A DNA stretch of 64,000 bases, from positions 1 through 64,000 of the forward strand of contig AP017311.1 in the NCBI GenBank assembly GCA_001548435.1. Reading direction: 5' to 3'. Position numbers and translations under genes: made by a program. Source of the DNA: Leptolyngbya sp. NIES-3755 (GTDB taxonomy: Bacteria; Cyanobacteriota; Cyanobacteriia; Leptolyngbyales; Leptolyngbyaceae). Numbering within the stretch: position 1 is the first letter of the stretch; the number at the start of each line of letters is the position of its first letter. Shown piece by piece: positions 26,310-34,399 of this stretch. A model generated the notes under the pieces. It did no database searches, was not told the DNA's origin, and was given only the letters and a program-made list of their open reading frames with translations.

Positions 26310-26774
26310 CTAGCAATACGCAACGTACATCGAGTTTTTCAACTTCAGCCATACTCGCATTGCGCCTCGCTCATCTGGTGCGATCGGTCTTCCTTTTCGT
26401 TCAGGATAGCGACTATAAAAAACAGCGTCCGCAAGACGTTCTCTCAAAGCCTCATCCTGGTTTGAATAGTACCAATCTGGAATATCGCAGGCTCGATGAT
26501 TTGGATTTGCTCTTTGGTACTGTAGTCCACCCTGATTGATCACAGCACGAATCGCATTCCACTCCCGAATATACTGATACTCATCCGATCTCAGCTTCCG
26601 GCGGTTGAGTTGTGGATGCAAATTACCAAACAACCAATCGGTCACACTATCAACAGATTGTTCGCGAGTTTGAGCCGTTGCAACGTTTGCATTTGCGATC
26701 GCGAATGTAACCGTCAAGGTGCTTAAAGCAAGAAACGTCGAGATAGATTTGAGTGAGAATACTTTGCTGAACAT
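26310..26774 (-). CDS. Exported protein, unknown function
   Basis: A 154-residue protein with a signal peptide (hydrophobic about 12-31, cleavage near VATAQ). The mature part is basic and rich in Arg/Tyr: SVTDWLFGNLHPQLNRRKLR, YIREWNAIRAVINQGG, CDIPDWYYSNQDEALRERLA and a final WLKLKNSMYVAYC. Two cysteines could pair. No family is recognised. A TTGCATAACC site with a degenerate second half lies 60-92 bases upstream. Confidence 0.6.
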   Translation of the reverse strand: MFSKVFSLKSISTFLALSTLTVTFAIANANVATAQTREQSVDSVTDWLFGNLHPQLNRRKLRSDEYQYIREWNAIRAVINQGGLQYQRANPNHRACDIPDWYYSNQDEALRERLADAVFYSRYPERKGRPIAPDERGAMRVWLKLKNSMYVAYC

Positions 26775-26833
26775 CGTCTTCGGTGAGTAATTGTGTAAGA
26801 AAGGCTTGTAGTGCCTCAGATATCATGTATCTG

Positions 26834-26866
26834 AATTTAGAGTTTCCAAATTGAGAGGTTATGCAA
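26834..26866 (-). promoter_or_regulatory. Candidate regulatory site, long-spacer form with degenerate second half
   Basis: Minus strand: TTGCATAACC, 19 bases, AATT in place of AACC (ACTCTAAATT). It lies two bases beyond the stop of the TPR gene and upstream of the exported protein ending at 26310. Confidence 0.5.
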
Positions 26867-26868
26867 TC

Positions 26869-28515
26869 TTAACGAACATTGGCTTGAGACCTCTGTTCTG
26901 CGCGTATGGCGCGATCGATAAATTCCTGCGCTCTAGCAGAATTTCCCAGCGCTCCGTAGAAAACAGCCAGTGTTCTCATTGTGGTAATTGTGTCAGGGTG
27001 AGTTTCTCCTAACGTTGCTTCAGACATCTTGAGTGCCCGATGAAACAGAGGTTCTGCTTTATCGGGTTGTTTCTGGAGAGCATATAGATTTGCTAAATTA
27101 TGCAGAACGGTTGCAATTCTAGAATGTTCTTTACCCAATCGAGCTTCATAGATGCTCAGTGCTCGCAGCAGCAGGGGTTCTGCTTTAGAAAACAATTTCT
27201 GTTCTTGATACAGCAATGCCAGCGTATTGAGCGTACTGCCGACATCGGGATGAGTTGCTCCGAGTCGAGCTTCACGAATGCTCAATGCCCGTAAATAAAG
27301 CGGCTCTGATGCAGCATAATCTTTGCGATCGCGGTACAAAGTTGCGAGATGCTGAAGGCTCGACGCAACATCGGGATGATCTTTGCCAAAAATCGTTTCA
27401 TTGATTCGGATGGCACGCAAATAAGATGATTCTGCTTTAGCAGGTTGCTTCTGATTGCGATACAGCACTGCTAAAGCGGTGAGCGTAGCAGCAACATCGG
27501 GATGATTTTGTCCTAGCGCTTGTTCCCGAATGCTGAGTGCACGCAGATAAAGCGGTTCTGATGCAGCATACTTTCCTTGCTCCTGATACATTCCTGCTAG
27601 ATTGTGCAAAGCCACAGCAACATCAGGATGAGTTTTGCCGAGTACGGTTTCTTGAATGGTAAGGGCGCGGATAAACAGGGGTTCTGATGCAGCGTATCGT
27701 CCCTGATACAAGAGAGCAGTCGCTAGATTGCTTAAACTCTGCGCGATCGCAGGGTGATCCGGTCTTAAATTTGTTTCTTGAATATTGAGGGCACGGACAA
27801 ACAGGGATTCTGCTTGAGAGTATTGTCCTTGCTGAAGTGAAAAAACGCCTAGATTGTTGAGAACGGTCGCAAGGCTTAAATGGTTTTTACCCAGTGCTGT
27901 TTCTTGAATCCGCAGAGATCGCTGATAGTAAGGCAGTGCTTTCGCGTATTGTCCTTGAACTCGGTATAATTCTGCTAGATTGCCCAGAGGAGTTGCCAGT
28001 GAAAGATGCTCTTTGCCGAATGCAGTTTCTCGAATGGTTAAGGCACGAAGATAAAGTGGCTCTGATGCAGCATACTGCCCTTGATAGTGATAGAGCATAG
28101 CAAAATTGTTCAAGACCGTGACAATTTTGGGATGATTTGAGCCAAAATACGCTTCATGAATCTGTAGCGATCGCTGGTAGAGGGGTGCTGCTTTTGCATA
28201 CTGCCCTTGATTAGTATAGAGCAAGGCTAGCTCGTTCAGAAGTATCCCAATCTCCGGATGGTCTTTTCCAAGGGAGGCTTCTTGGAGTTTGAGAGCTTGT
28301 TCAAGCAGAGGAATCGCTTCTCGAAATTTGCCTTGTTGTGACAATTGATTTGCTTGCTTTGAGAGACGTGTTGCTTCGGATTGTGAGGCACTTTGCTCTG
28401 GGTTCACCGAAGGATTAGTGCGATTAGTCTGTGCTAATAATGGGAACTGCGCTCCAAGGATTAAGCTTGCGACAAATGCTGCAACAATTTTGTTCTTTGT
28501 AATTCGATTGTTCAT
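26869..28515 (-). CDS. Exported TPR protein (kinesin-light-chain-type repeats)
   Basis: A 548-residue protein with a signal peptide (hydrophobic about 10-28, ending FPLLAQ) and about eleven near-identical 42-residue TPR units. A typical unit reads ASEPLYLRALSIREQALG followed by HPDVAATLTALAVLY. This is the 42-residue spacing of kinesin-light-chain-like tetratricopeptides, which form a protein-binding superhelix. There is no C-terminal CHAT or NB-ARC domain, so it is a stand-alone repeat protein, probably an extracytoplasmic scaffold. The strong similarity between units indicates recent internal expansion. Confidence 0.85.
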   Translation of the reverse strand: MNNRITKNKIVAAFVASLILGAQFPLLAQTNRTNPSVNPEQSASQSEATRLSKQANQLSQQGKFREAIPLLEQALKLQEASLGKDHPEIGILLNELALLYTNQGQYAKAAPLYQRSLQIHEAYFGSNHPKIVTVLNNFAMLYHYQGQYAASEPLYLRALTIRETAFGKEHLSLATPLGNLAELYRVQGQYAKALPYYQRSLRIQETALGKNHLSLATVLNNLGVFSLQQGQYSQAESLFVRALNIQETNLRPDHPAIAQSLSNLATALLYQGRYAASEPLFIRALTIQETVLGKTHPDVAVALHNLAGMYQEQGKYAASEPLYLRALSIREQALGQNHPDVAATLTALAVLYRNQKQPAKAESSYLRAIRINETIFGKDHPDVASSLQHLATLYRDRKDYAASEPLYLRALSIREARLGATHPDVGSTLNTLALLYQEQKLFSKAEPLLLRALSIYEARLGKEHSRIATVLHNLANLYALQKQPDKAEPLFHRALKMSEATLGETHPDTITTMRTLAVFYGALGNSARAQEFIDRAIRAEQRSQANVR

Positions 28516-28582
28516 ATGGTTACTTGAAATTGCTCAGTCGAGTGCTTGTCTGGATGGATCATCGATGATTTCGGAATGAACG

Positions 28583-29143
28583 CTAGTATCGGTAGAATCT
28601 GGGCGAGCTATCTACAACATACTCAACCTTGCAGTCTTTTCCTCCAGCCGCTTGACAGGCTTTACGAGCATTGTGCTCTGCTCGTGGTCGCTTTCCTGCA
28701 AACCCCTGATATAAACTACCGTTGTCGCCTTTCACAATCACCAAAAATCCATTACTAAACGAGCCAGCATGACGACAATTTTGAAGTTTAGTTGTGCAGA
28801 TCTTCATTGCCTCGGTCGTTGCTTGGTCTTGACTGTTATACTGCGCTGTCCAAGCAAAATTGGGTTTACCATCCGGATAGTTTCCCCAGACTAGTGCCCC
28901 ATGAGACTGCACCCAGCGCCCAGAGGATCGAGAAGGTTGGCTTGGAGCCGGGTCATTCCCTGGAATTGGGGCACAGCCAATCCATCCTGCATTGCCTCCA
29001 CCTTGCTGATACGTTCCTGGAGGACAAACGTTCTGCGCGTGTGCTGGTGCATTCGAGAACAGGGCACTGGTTAGCACGATCGACAAAGCAGGCAGAGTGA
29101 GTTGTGTAGATAGAGAAGAACGTCTGGTGAAATTCATGAACAT
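28583..29143 (-). CDS. DUF4189 domain-containing exported protein
   Basis: The 186-residue protein has a signal peptide (hydrophobic about 14-36), then the CPPGTYQQGGGNAGWIGCAP module and a Ser/Pro-rich linker. The DUF4189 domain fills about 84-186: SHGALVWGNYPDG, DQATTEAMKICTTKLQNCRH, NGFLVIVKGDNGSLYQGFAG and ARKACQAAGGKDCKVEYVV. The paired cysteines typical of this domain are present. Function is unknown; such proteins are often exported and found beside other envelope proteins. The N-terminal module is shared with the broken gene at 24225. Confidence 0.8.
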   Translation of the reverse strand: MFMNFTRRSSLSTQLTLPALSIVLTSALFSNAPAHAQNVCPPGTYQQGGGNAGWIGCAPIPGNDPAPSQPSRSSGRWVQSHGALVWGNYPDGKPNFAWTAQYNSQDQATTEAMKICTTKLQNCRHAGSFSNGFLVIVKGDNGSLYQGFAGKRPRAEHNARKACQAAGGKDCKVEYVVDSSPRFYRY

Positions 29144-29186
29144 GAATGGGAATTGATTGTGGTTTGACTTGGGTTGCTCTTGAATG

Positions 29187-29219
29187 GGTTTAGGATTTCC
29201 GAATTGGGAGGTTATGCAG
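29187..29219 (-). promoter_or_regulatory. Candidate regulatory site, long-spacer form
   Basis: Minus strand: CTGCATAACC, 19 bases, AACC (ATCCTAAACC), 44 bases upstream of the DUF4189 gene. Confidence 0.6.
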
Positions 29220-29233
29220 TTCCATTGGTCGAG

Positions 29234-30544
29234 CTACTTGAGATTCTCGACGATCGTTCTGAGGTGCGGCTCAAACTGCTCTAAATTTGCAAGTTCCCTA
29301 AACACGCTACTCTGTGCGGATGGATCAAAGCCCGTCCTTACAATCTTCAACTCCTCACCCTCGAAAGCCATATAGCTCACAGACTTCTCGCGAACTCTAC
29401 CTGCCGCATCAATCCCTTGAAAGCCGTACCGCAATCCGGGAACTGAACCAAACTTCACTTCTTCAGGCGGCTGAATCTGAATTCTATAGCCCTTGCCATA
29501 CTTACTTGTGCGTTCACGTTCGATCGTTTTGTAGTCATCTGCAATCACCGCTCTCAATGCAGTTAGCACATTCTCTTTATCGCGTGAATTTGCATAGGTA
29601 AACAATCCTGGAACTAATCCATACTGATCAAACTCCCGCGCTAGGAGCAGGAGCTTATCATCACTGTACCGCCAACGCTGCAACTCAATACTGCCTAAAC
29701 GAGTTTGAGCGCGATCGACACACAGCAAAGAACCATCACGATCGCACGCACCAACTCGCCACCCCGCAGGCGCAGAAGTTTTTCCAAGCAGTAGCATCCA
29801 CGGATTGCCCAAAACCGCAGTGTCATAGAGTGGCGTTCCATCGGTGTGAACGACAACATAACGATACTGCCGAAATGCAGTGGCTAAATAAGGCTTGACC
29901 CGTGCCAAACTATCTGTGCTGCGAATGTTGATTTCAAAGTAGCCCCCTTCTGGAACCCAAGCGATCCACCAGCCTTGATTTACTTTGTCGTAGCCGATAG
30001 CCTGCCAAAATTTGACCCTGGCACGACGTTCGTTTTCAGGAGAAATGCTTTGATTCACTTTGCGCCATGAGGGTCGTCCTGCATTGCGTAACGCCTCGTT
30101 CAACTGTTCGATCGTTGGCAGTTGAATGGGATTTCGAGTGTAATACCAACGAAAGCGATCTCTTTCACTCAACAGGTAAGTATGAGTACAACGATCATAT
30201 TGCGTCGAAACTAGTCGCGCATCTGCTGAATAGACTTCGTAGGTTGAGCCTTCTAGCTTTAGCGTGCGGAGAACTTGCCGCTTATCCTGTCCGCTCAAGC
30301 TGTCAAAAGCGGTCGTTAATGTAATGCGTCGATCGCTTACTGAATCGATTACTTTTTGTCCAAAGAACTCACTTCGATCGCGCTGCAACTGATTGGCGCG
30401 TTGTTTGACTTGGAGGTTAGCTTGTTCAACGGGGCGATCTGAGTCAGGACAGCTTTGCAGTTCTGGAGAAGGATGAGCCGCGACCGTGGTGCAAGAAGCA
30501 GCAACAATAAAGGGTAGAAGAAACCATGATTTAAGATTCAGCAT
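29234..30544 (-). CDS. Lipoprotein-like exported protein, unknown function
   Basis: A 436-residue protein whose N-terminus (MLNLKSWFLLPFIVAASC) fits a lipoprotein signal with cysteine 18, although cleavage by signal peptidase I near VAAHP is also possible. The mature part is mixed alpha/beta with DRRITLTTAFDSLSG, WYYTRNPIQLPTIEQLNEAL, WIAWVPEGGYFEIN, and a YRYVVVHTDGTPLYDTAVLG stretch. No catalytic motif or named domain is recognised. A short-spacer TTGCATAACC site lies 60-86 bases upstream and is back-to-back with the site of the SH3b gene. Confidence 0.6.
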   Translation of the reverse strand: MLNLKSWFLLPFIVAASCTTVAAHPSPELQSCPDSDRPVEQANLQVKQRANQLQRDRSEFFGQKVIDSVSDRRITLTTAFDSLSGQDKRQVLRTLKLEGSTYEVYSADARLVSTQYDRCTHTYLLSERDRFRWYYTRNPIQLPTIEQLNEALRNAGRPSWRKVNQSISPENERRARVKFWQAIGYDKVNQGWWIAWVPEGGYFEINIRSTDSLARVKPYLATAFRQYRYVVVHTDGTPLYDTAVLGNPWMLLLGKTSAPAGWRVGACDRDGSLLCVDRAQTRLGSIELQRWRYSDDKLLLLAREFDQYGLVPGLFTYANSRDKENVLTALRAVIADDYKTIERERTSKYGKGYRIQIQPPEEVKFGSVPGLRYGFQGIDAAGRVREKSVSYMAFEGEELKIVRTGFDPSAQSSVFRELANLEQFEPHLRTIVENLK

Positions 30545-30604
30545 GATTGTTAGATTGAGAAGAACGATGAAAGAGCTAAGACCGAGACTCTTTCGTTGTT
30601 CTAT

Positions 30605-30630
30605 GGTTCACGATGAATCAGGTTATGCAA
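30605..30630 (-). promoter_or_regulatory. Candidate regulatory site, short-spacer form
   Basis: Minus strand: TTGCATAACC, 12 bases, AACC (CGTGAACC). It serves the gene ending at 29234. Confidence 0.6.
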
Positions 30631-30644
30631 GTCCTATCAAGCAA

Positions 30645-30676
30645 TTGCATAACCTCTCTGATCAGGGACTCTAACC
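30645..30676 (+). promoter_or_regulatory. Candidate regulatory site, long-spacer form
   Basis: Plus strand: TTGCATAACC, 18 bases, AACC (ACTCTAACC), 40 bases upstream of the SH3b start. With the minus-strand copy it forms an inverted arrangement in the divergent promoter. Confidence 0.6.
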
Positions 30677-30716
30677 TTTAGTAGCGCAATCTTTAACTTG
30701 AAATTAGGTGGCTTTA

Positions 30717-31235
30717 ATGCTCAATACAAAATTCCTTCAGGCTCCAATCATCATCAGTAGTCTTGGAGCGTTGTTACTCTCCGTTCTGCCTGCAATGGCG
30801 CGTCCCGCTACAGTTGTAACCAATGCCAATCTACGATCGAGTGCATCCAGCACGGCTCCAGTGATCGACTCCGTGGGTCGGAACGGCACGGTTGAAGTTC
30901 TCAATGCAGCACTCGACGATAGGGGTTGGACATGGTACTACGTCCAATCTGCGATCGAAGGAACCGAAAACGGTTGGCTGCGCTACGACATGGTTAGATT
31001 CAATCCAACCGATCGCACCTATGCAATGTTAAAAGGCGATCGCGACAGTCAAATCAATGTTCGCTCGGCTCCGACCACGACCTCTCGCATCCTGCACTAT
31101 GGAATTGGTGGAGATATTGTCGAGATTGACGATGGACGAACCCAGCGAGAAGGAAGCTATTCCTGGTATTGGGTTACTTTTCCAAATCAGGCTTCGGGCT
31201 GGGTTCGAGGCGATCTACTTAGCAGAATGGACTAA
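30717..31235 (+). CDS. Exported protein with two bacterial SH3 domains
   Basis: I chose the ATG at 30717; a GTG at 30708 would add three residues. A signal peptide (about 1-29, ending PAMARP) is followed by two SH3b-type repeats. The first has TVVTNANLRSSASSTAPVI and WTWYYVQSA; the second has INVRSAPTTTSRILHYGIGG and YSWYWVTFPNQASGWVRGDL. Bacterial SH3 domains usually bind peptidoglycan or other envelope ligands. The 172-residue length leaves no room for an enzymatic domain. The IS1 element begins 30 bases after the stop, where the rest of the ancestral neighbourhood has been lost. Confidence 0.8.
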   Translation: MLNTKFLQAPIIISSLGALLLSVLPAMARPATVVTNANLRSSASSTAPVIDSVGRNGTVEVLNAALDDRGWTWYYVQSAIEGTENGWLRYDMVRFNPTDRTYAMLKGDRDSQINVRSAPTTTSRILHYGIGGDIVEIDDGRTQREGSYSWYWVTFPNQASGWVRGDLLSRMD

Positions 31236-31330
31236 TCACCAAAAGATGCAGTAGTTGAGATTTTAGGTGATGTTCTAGACCTGTGTATTTTATGCGAGAA
31301 TAGAACGGTTTTCTAACTGTTCTCGTAGAC

Positions 31331-31678
31331 ATGGTACTTGAACCCGTTTGCTGCCCAAGCTGTAACAGTACGAACGTTGTCAAAAATGGCAAGAGTGACG
31401 AAGGCAAACAGCGTTATCGTTGTCGCAATACCGCTTGCTCTCGCCGTTCTTTCATCCGAGAGTACAGCTATCGGGGATATTTGCCAGAAGTCAAGCAGCA
31501 AATCAGCGATATGGCGGTGAACGGCAGTGGCATTCGGGATACGGCAAGAGTGCTGAAAATTAGCCCAACCACTGTGATTGAAGAACTAAAAAAAAGATCG
31601 CCATCTCGAACAAGTCAACACCGCGCTACTACAGCAGATGGAAAGTCCGCCACCGATCGCGATGGTGGTCAAAGTTGA
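31331..31678 (+). CDS. insA: IS1-family InsA-like protein
   Basis: The N-terminal zinc-finger and HTH part of an IS1 transposase. A four-cysteine finger (CCPSCNSTNVVKNG, then CRNTACSRRSF) and an HTH (INDTARVLKIS-type; here IRDTARVLKISPTTVIEEL) are present. Productive reading should leave this frame in the A8 run at 31588-31595 to join the catalytic frame, so the last 30 codons (after EELKK) are not part of the full transposase. Confidence 0.8.
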   Translation: MVLEPVCCPSCNSTNVVKNGKSDEGKQRYRCRNTACSRRSFIREYSYRGYLPEVKQQISDMAVNGSGIRDTARVLKISPTTVIEELKKRSPSRTSQHRATTADGKSATDRDGGQS

Positions 31679-32075
31679 AGCAGCAGAAATGGATGAGATG
31701 TGGAGCTTTGTGCAATCCAAAAAACAGCAACGTTGGTTGTGGCACGCAATTGATCATCGTACAGGTGTTGTCCTCGCTTATGTTCTCGCTCCGCATGAAG
31801 ATGCAGCCCTCAAGCACCTTCAGCAACTGCTTGCCCCGTTTGCCATCGAGCGGTTCTACACTGATAGTTGGGGGGCTTACTTGCGATTGTTAGACTCCCA
31901 AAAACACACGGTTGGTAAGACAAACACACAACGCATTGAGCGCAAGCACTTAACCCTTCGCACTCGCATCAAGCGATTAGCTCGAAAAACCATCTGCTTT
32001 TCTAAATCCACTTGGTTGCACGATGTAGTGATTGGATTGTTCATCAACCGCTATGAATTTGGGCGGTCGGTCTGA
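31590..32075 (+). CDS. insB: IS1-family InsB-like catalytic part of transposase
   Basis: The frame can be read from the A8 run: KKDRHLEQVNTALLQQM, then the DDE domain with EAAEMDEMWSFVQSKKQQRW, FYTDSWGAYL and NTQRIERKHLTLRTRIKRLA. The first ATG within it is at 31638. From the InsA frame this needs +1 (or -2) slippage, whereas IS1 normally uses -1. One fewer A in the run would restore -1, so an A has possibly been gained and the copy may transpose poorly. Confidence 0.8.
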   Translation, partial: KKDRHLEQVNTALLQQMESPPPIAMVVKVEAAEMDEMWSFVQSKKQQRWLWHAIDHRTGVVLAYVLAPHEDAALKHLQQLLAPFAIERFYTDSWGAYLRLLDSQKHTVGKTNTQRIERKHLTLRTRIKRLARKTICFSKSTWLHDVVIGLFINRYEFGRSV

Positions 32076-32104
32076 TAGTTCATCCACAGGTCTAGAACAT
32101 GACC

Positions 32105-32799
32105 CTCAGAGGCATTCGGCATATTCAGCAAGAGCCAATTTGGGGCGGTTCAGAAGATACAGCCGCCGCGTTGCGAGGCGCTTGTGCTTTGGGCTTGGTG
32201 AGAATGAATTACCCACAGGTGATGAGCGAGTTGGCAGATTTACTCGCTGACCCAAAACCGGAGGCGCGAATGGCGGCAGCAAGAGCGATCGCGTACAGCG
32301 AAGATTTACTAGCGGGTGTCCCTTTATTGCGTCTCCGAATCCAGGTTGGTGACACTGCACCTGTGCTGTCAGACTGTTTCCTGGCATTGCTTCAACTCTC
32401 CCCGGAATCGTCGTCGCTGGCTCTGATTCGTCGCTTTCTCACCGCTGACTTGAATGAAGTGGCTGAAGTTGCGGCATTGGCATTGGGCGAATCTCGATTG
32501 CCCGAAGCTTTTCCCGTTTTGCAAAACTGGTGGCAACGAACCCGGATTACCGAATTGCGACGAACGGCATTGACCGCAATCGCATTACTTCGACAAGACG
32601 ATGCGGACACGCTTCGCGTGAGCCGAAGGCAACGCGTTTCTGTTGTCACTGATTCGGGAGGGTGGGCTTGCGGATGCGAAAGAAGCGATCTCTGCACTCA
32701 GCATCTATCGTCAAGACCCTGACCTGTGGCAGCGAGTCTGGGACACGGCAGACCAACGAGCAGAACCGAGTTTACTGGCGCTGTTGCGAATCCTTTGAC
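32105..32799 (+). pseudogene. HEAT-repeat protein remnant, truncated and frame-disrupted
   Basis: Directly after the IS1 end an open frame encodes HEAT/armadillo-type helical repeats (ALRGACALGLVRMNYPQVMS, ARMAAARAIAYSEDLLAG, EVAEVAALALGESRLPEAFP). The 5' part is missing; the only nearby start is the ATG inside the IS end at 32099. At 32608-32636 a short Gly/Arg-coding repeat interrupts the frame. Coding then continues in another frame (FLLSLIREGGLADAKEAISA, then IYRQDPDLWQRVWD) to a stop near 32799. Two independent lesions make this a relic. Confidence 0.75.
32608..32636 (+). repeat. Small interspersed repeat inserted in the HEAT gene
   Basis: ACGCTTCGCGTGAGCCGAAG and the following bases form a partly palindromic, GC-rich unit of the kind dispersed in cyanobacterial genomes. 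It explains the frame change in the HEAT gene. Confidence 0.5.
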
Positions 32800-33103
32800 C
32801 TTGCTTGCCGCTACTCGAAATCCTGCTGATGCTCCTCGGTAGCAGCCAGAATAGCGGAAATGCTTGCATCTTTAATCTCTTTGGGTCGATTCCCCGCAGC
32901 AAGCTGCGGGGAATCGACAGCGTCCGAAGGGTGCTGTTGAGCGGAATCGAGCCGCGAAGCGCGCGAGTGGAGCGGAGTGATACACCGTCCGCTTGCGACG
33001 GTGATGTTCATTCGATGCTTTGTCCACTTTTGGCGATCGTCTTGTAAGCTAATCGAAGCATAATCTCAGACGTTTCCTAACGAACCGCTCAGAACCAAAC
33101 CCA
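32800..33103. other. Non-coding stretch with palindromic repeats, 304 bp
   Basis: Contains the perfect palindrome at 32885-32918, a GC-rich GAGTGGAGCGGAGTG-type segment (about 32960-32980) and a small hairpin at about 32984-33002 (ACCGTC/GACGGT). No convincing gene; probably repeat debris between the HEAT relic and XisH. Confidence 0.5.
32885..32918. repeat. Perfect 16-bp inverted repeat with 2-base centre
   Basis: GTCGATTCCCCGCAGC, AA, then its exact reverse complement. It may be a small palindromic repetitive element or a transcription terminator; no T tract follows. Confidence 0.7.
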
Positions 33104-33523
33104 ATGGCAAAAGATAAATTGCATGACCTTGTTGAAATCGCACTTGCCAAAGACGGGTGGATGAACATTCGATCGCTCACTTTAGATTATGCCGGAACAG
33201 ACTTAAATTTGGACATCATCGCAGATAAGCTGATCAGTGCTGAACAAGGCGACCTCAGAATTGCGGTAGAGGTAAAAAGTTTCAGCAATCCGAGCGTGAC
33301 CTATGACTTTCACCAGGCAGTTGGGCAGTATCTCCACTACCGAATGGCGCTCAACTATTTAGGGATTGAGCGCACCCCTTATCTAGCAATTCCTGAAGCA
33401 ATTTATACAAATTATTTAACGCAGCCTTTCTTCCAAGACAGCCTGACCCTCCACCGCGTTAACCTAGTGAGTGTCGATCCTTTACGCCAGGAGATTATTC
33501 GATGGAATCCCAATCCTCGGTGA
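33104..33523 (+). CDS. xisH: XisH family protein
   Basis: The 139-residue protein matches XisH, first described as an fdxN-element excision controlling factor in Anabaena. Its pattern is MAKDKLHDLVEIALAKDGW, then a predicted PD-(D/E)XK-like core with TDLNLDIIADKL and IAVEVKSFS, then FHQAVGQYLHYRMAL and VNLVSVDPLRQEIIRW. XisH/XisI pairs are widespread in cyanobacteria away from fdxN and have been proposed to act as toxin-antitoxin-like or accessory pairs. XisI begins inside its last codons. No fdxN element is visible here. Confidence 0.9.
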   Translation: MAKDKLHDLVEIALAKDGWMNIRSLTLDYAGTDLNLDIIADKLISAEQGDLRIAVEVKSFSNPSVTYDFHQAVGQYLHYRMALNYLGIERTPYLAIPEAIYTNYLTQPFFQDSLTLHRVNLVSVDPLRQEIIRWNPNPR

Positions 33524-33888
33524 CACTCAATCCGTCTCAGCCAAGGGTGGCTCACAAGATGTGTCAGCAAATCATTATGGATACTTTGTTGGCGGCGATT
33601 CCTGAAAATCTGATGCCAGAGACATTACGGGTCGTTCCCATCTTCGATCAACAGCGCGATCGCTATCAGCTGATTTGCCAGGGCTGGACTGCGGGCGAGA
33701 AACGAGTGTTTTACCCTGTGATTCACATCGAAATAAATCAGGGTCTCATTTGGATTCAGCACAATCAGAGCGATCTCGATGTGGGAGAGAGCCTTTCTGA
33801 TCGCGGGATTCCGAAATCTCAAATCGTGTTAGGGCTGCACCCGCCTTCTATCCGACCATTGAATCCAGCTTATGCGAGCGGAAGTTGA
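33502..33888 (+). CDS. xisI: XisI family protein
   Basis: The 128-residue protein matches XisI in its conserved part: VVPIFDQQRDRYQLICQGW, FYPVIHIEINQGLIWIQ, then DRGIPKSQIVLGLHPPSIRP. The start at 33502 is preceded by AGGAG eight bases upstream and overlaps xisH by 22 bases, the usual arrangement of the pair. The N-terminal 30 residues are longer than in many relatives. XisI is thought to act with XisH. Confidence 0.85.
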   Translation: MESQSSVTLNPSQPRVAHKMCQQIIMDTLLAAIPENLMPETLRVVPIFDQQRDRYQLICQGWTAGEKRVFYPVIHIEINQGLIWIQHNQSDLDVGESLSDRGIPKSQIVLGLHPPSIRPLNPAYASGS

Positions 33889-34002
33889 GTCGTAACTTTC
33901 GGACTCAATCCGACAGTTAGAGCTTTGTCGAAAATAACTTTCATAACTCCAGTGTAAAACGATGTCTAAGTTGTAAAAATTATTATACTGTGAGTTCTCA
34001 GT

Positions 34003-34399
34003 ATGATCGGTTCAGCAAAGGGCAGCTTTACGATGCCCGAAGGCGTAGATCAGTTCATTCGGCAGGAACGAGACGCTTAGAAGGATTGCGGTTCCAGTCG
34101 ATCTCAGTTGTCTATCAGCTACGACTGTGTTCGCAACGCAGTTTTAATGATCAACTTCCCAAAGGAACGTCAATGGGATTTTATGCGGCAGCGCGATCGA
34201 GTTATTCGAGCCGCTCCAAGGAATATCCGATGGAACTGAAATTAAAGTGGAAATTGGCACTCCTCATCCGCTGAGCCATCTTAGTTCAGCGGAACGATTG
34301 GTGCGAATCAACCATCTGTTTGGCGCTTGGGAAGACCAGTCTGACTTGGATGACATCTTTGCTCAAATCGATCGCGAACTTCATGCTGATCGAGGGTGA
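34003..34399 (+). pseudogene. Relics of antitoxin-like genes
   Basis: Two short coding-like fragments are seen. The first (34003-34080) reads GSAKGSFTMPEGVDQFIRQE, which resembles the C-terminal end of small antitoxin proteins, and then stops. The second (about 34250-34399) reads HLSSAERLVRINHLFGAWED, then LDDIFAQIDRELHADRG and a stop, resembling the tail of another antitoxin-type protein. Intervening frames are full of stops. I infer decayed toxin-antitoxin genes without being able to name the family. Confidence 0.4.

Larger units (their letters stand above)
31266..32104 (+). mobile_element. IS1-family insertion sequence, about 839 bp
   Basis: Terminal inverted repeats of 23 bases (31266-31288 and 32082-32104) match at 21 positions; both contain ATGTTCTAGACCTGTG. 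Two overlapping reading frames encode InsA- and InsB-type proteins. No 8-9 base target duplication is seen in the flanks, and the HEAT-repeat gene on the right has lost its 5' part, so a deletion followed or accompanied insertion. Confidence 0.85.

Noticed and set aside
33104-33888. XisH/XisI as a sign of an fdxN excision element
   Set aside because: No fdxN or xisF-type recombinase is present; the pair is widespread away from fdxN.
33990-34274. 94-codon plus-strand open frame after XisI
   Set aside because: Composition is not protein-like and the antitoxin-like matches are in other frames.
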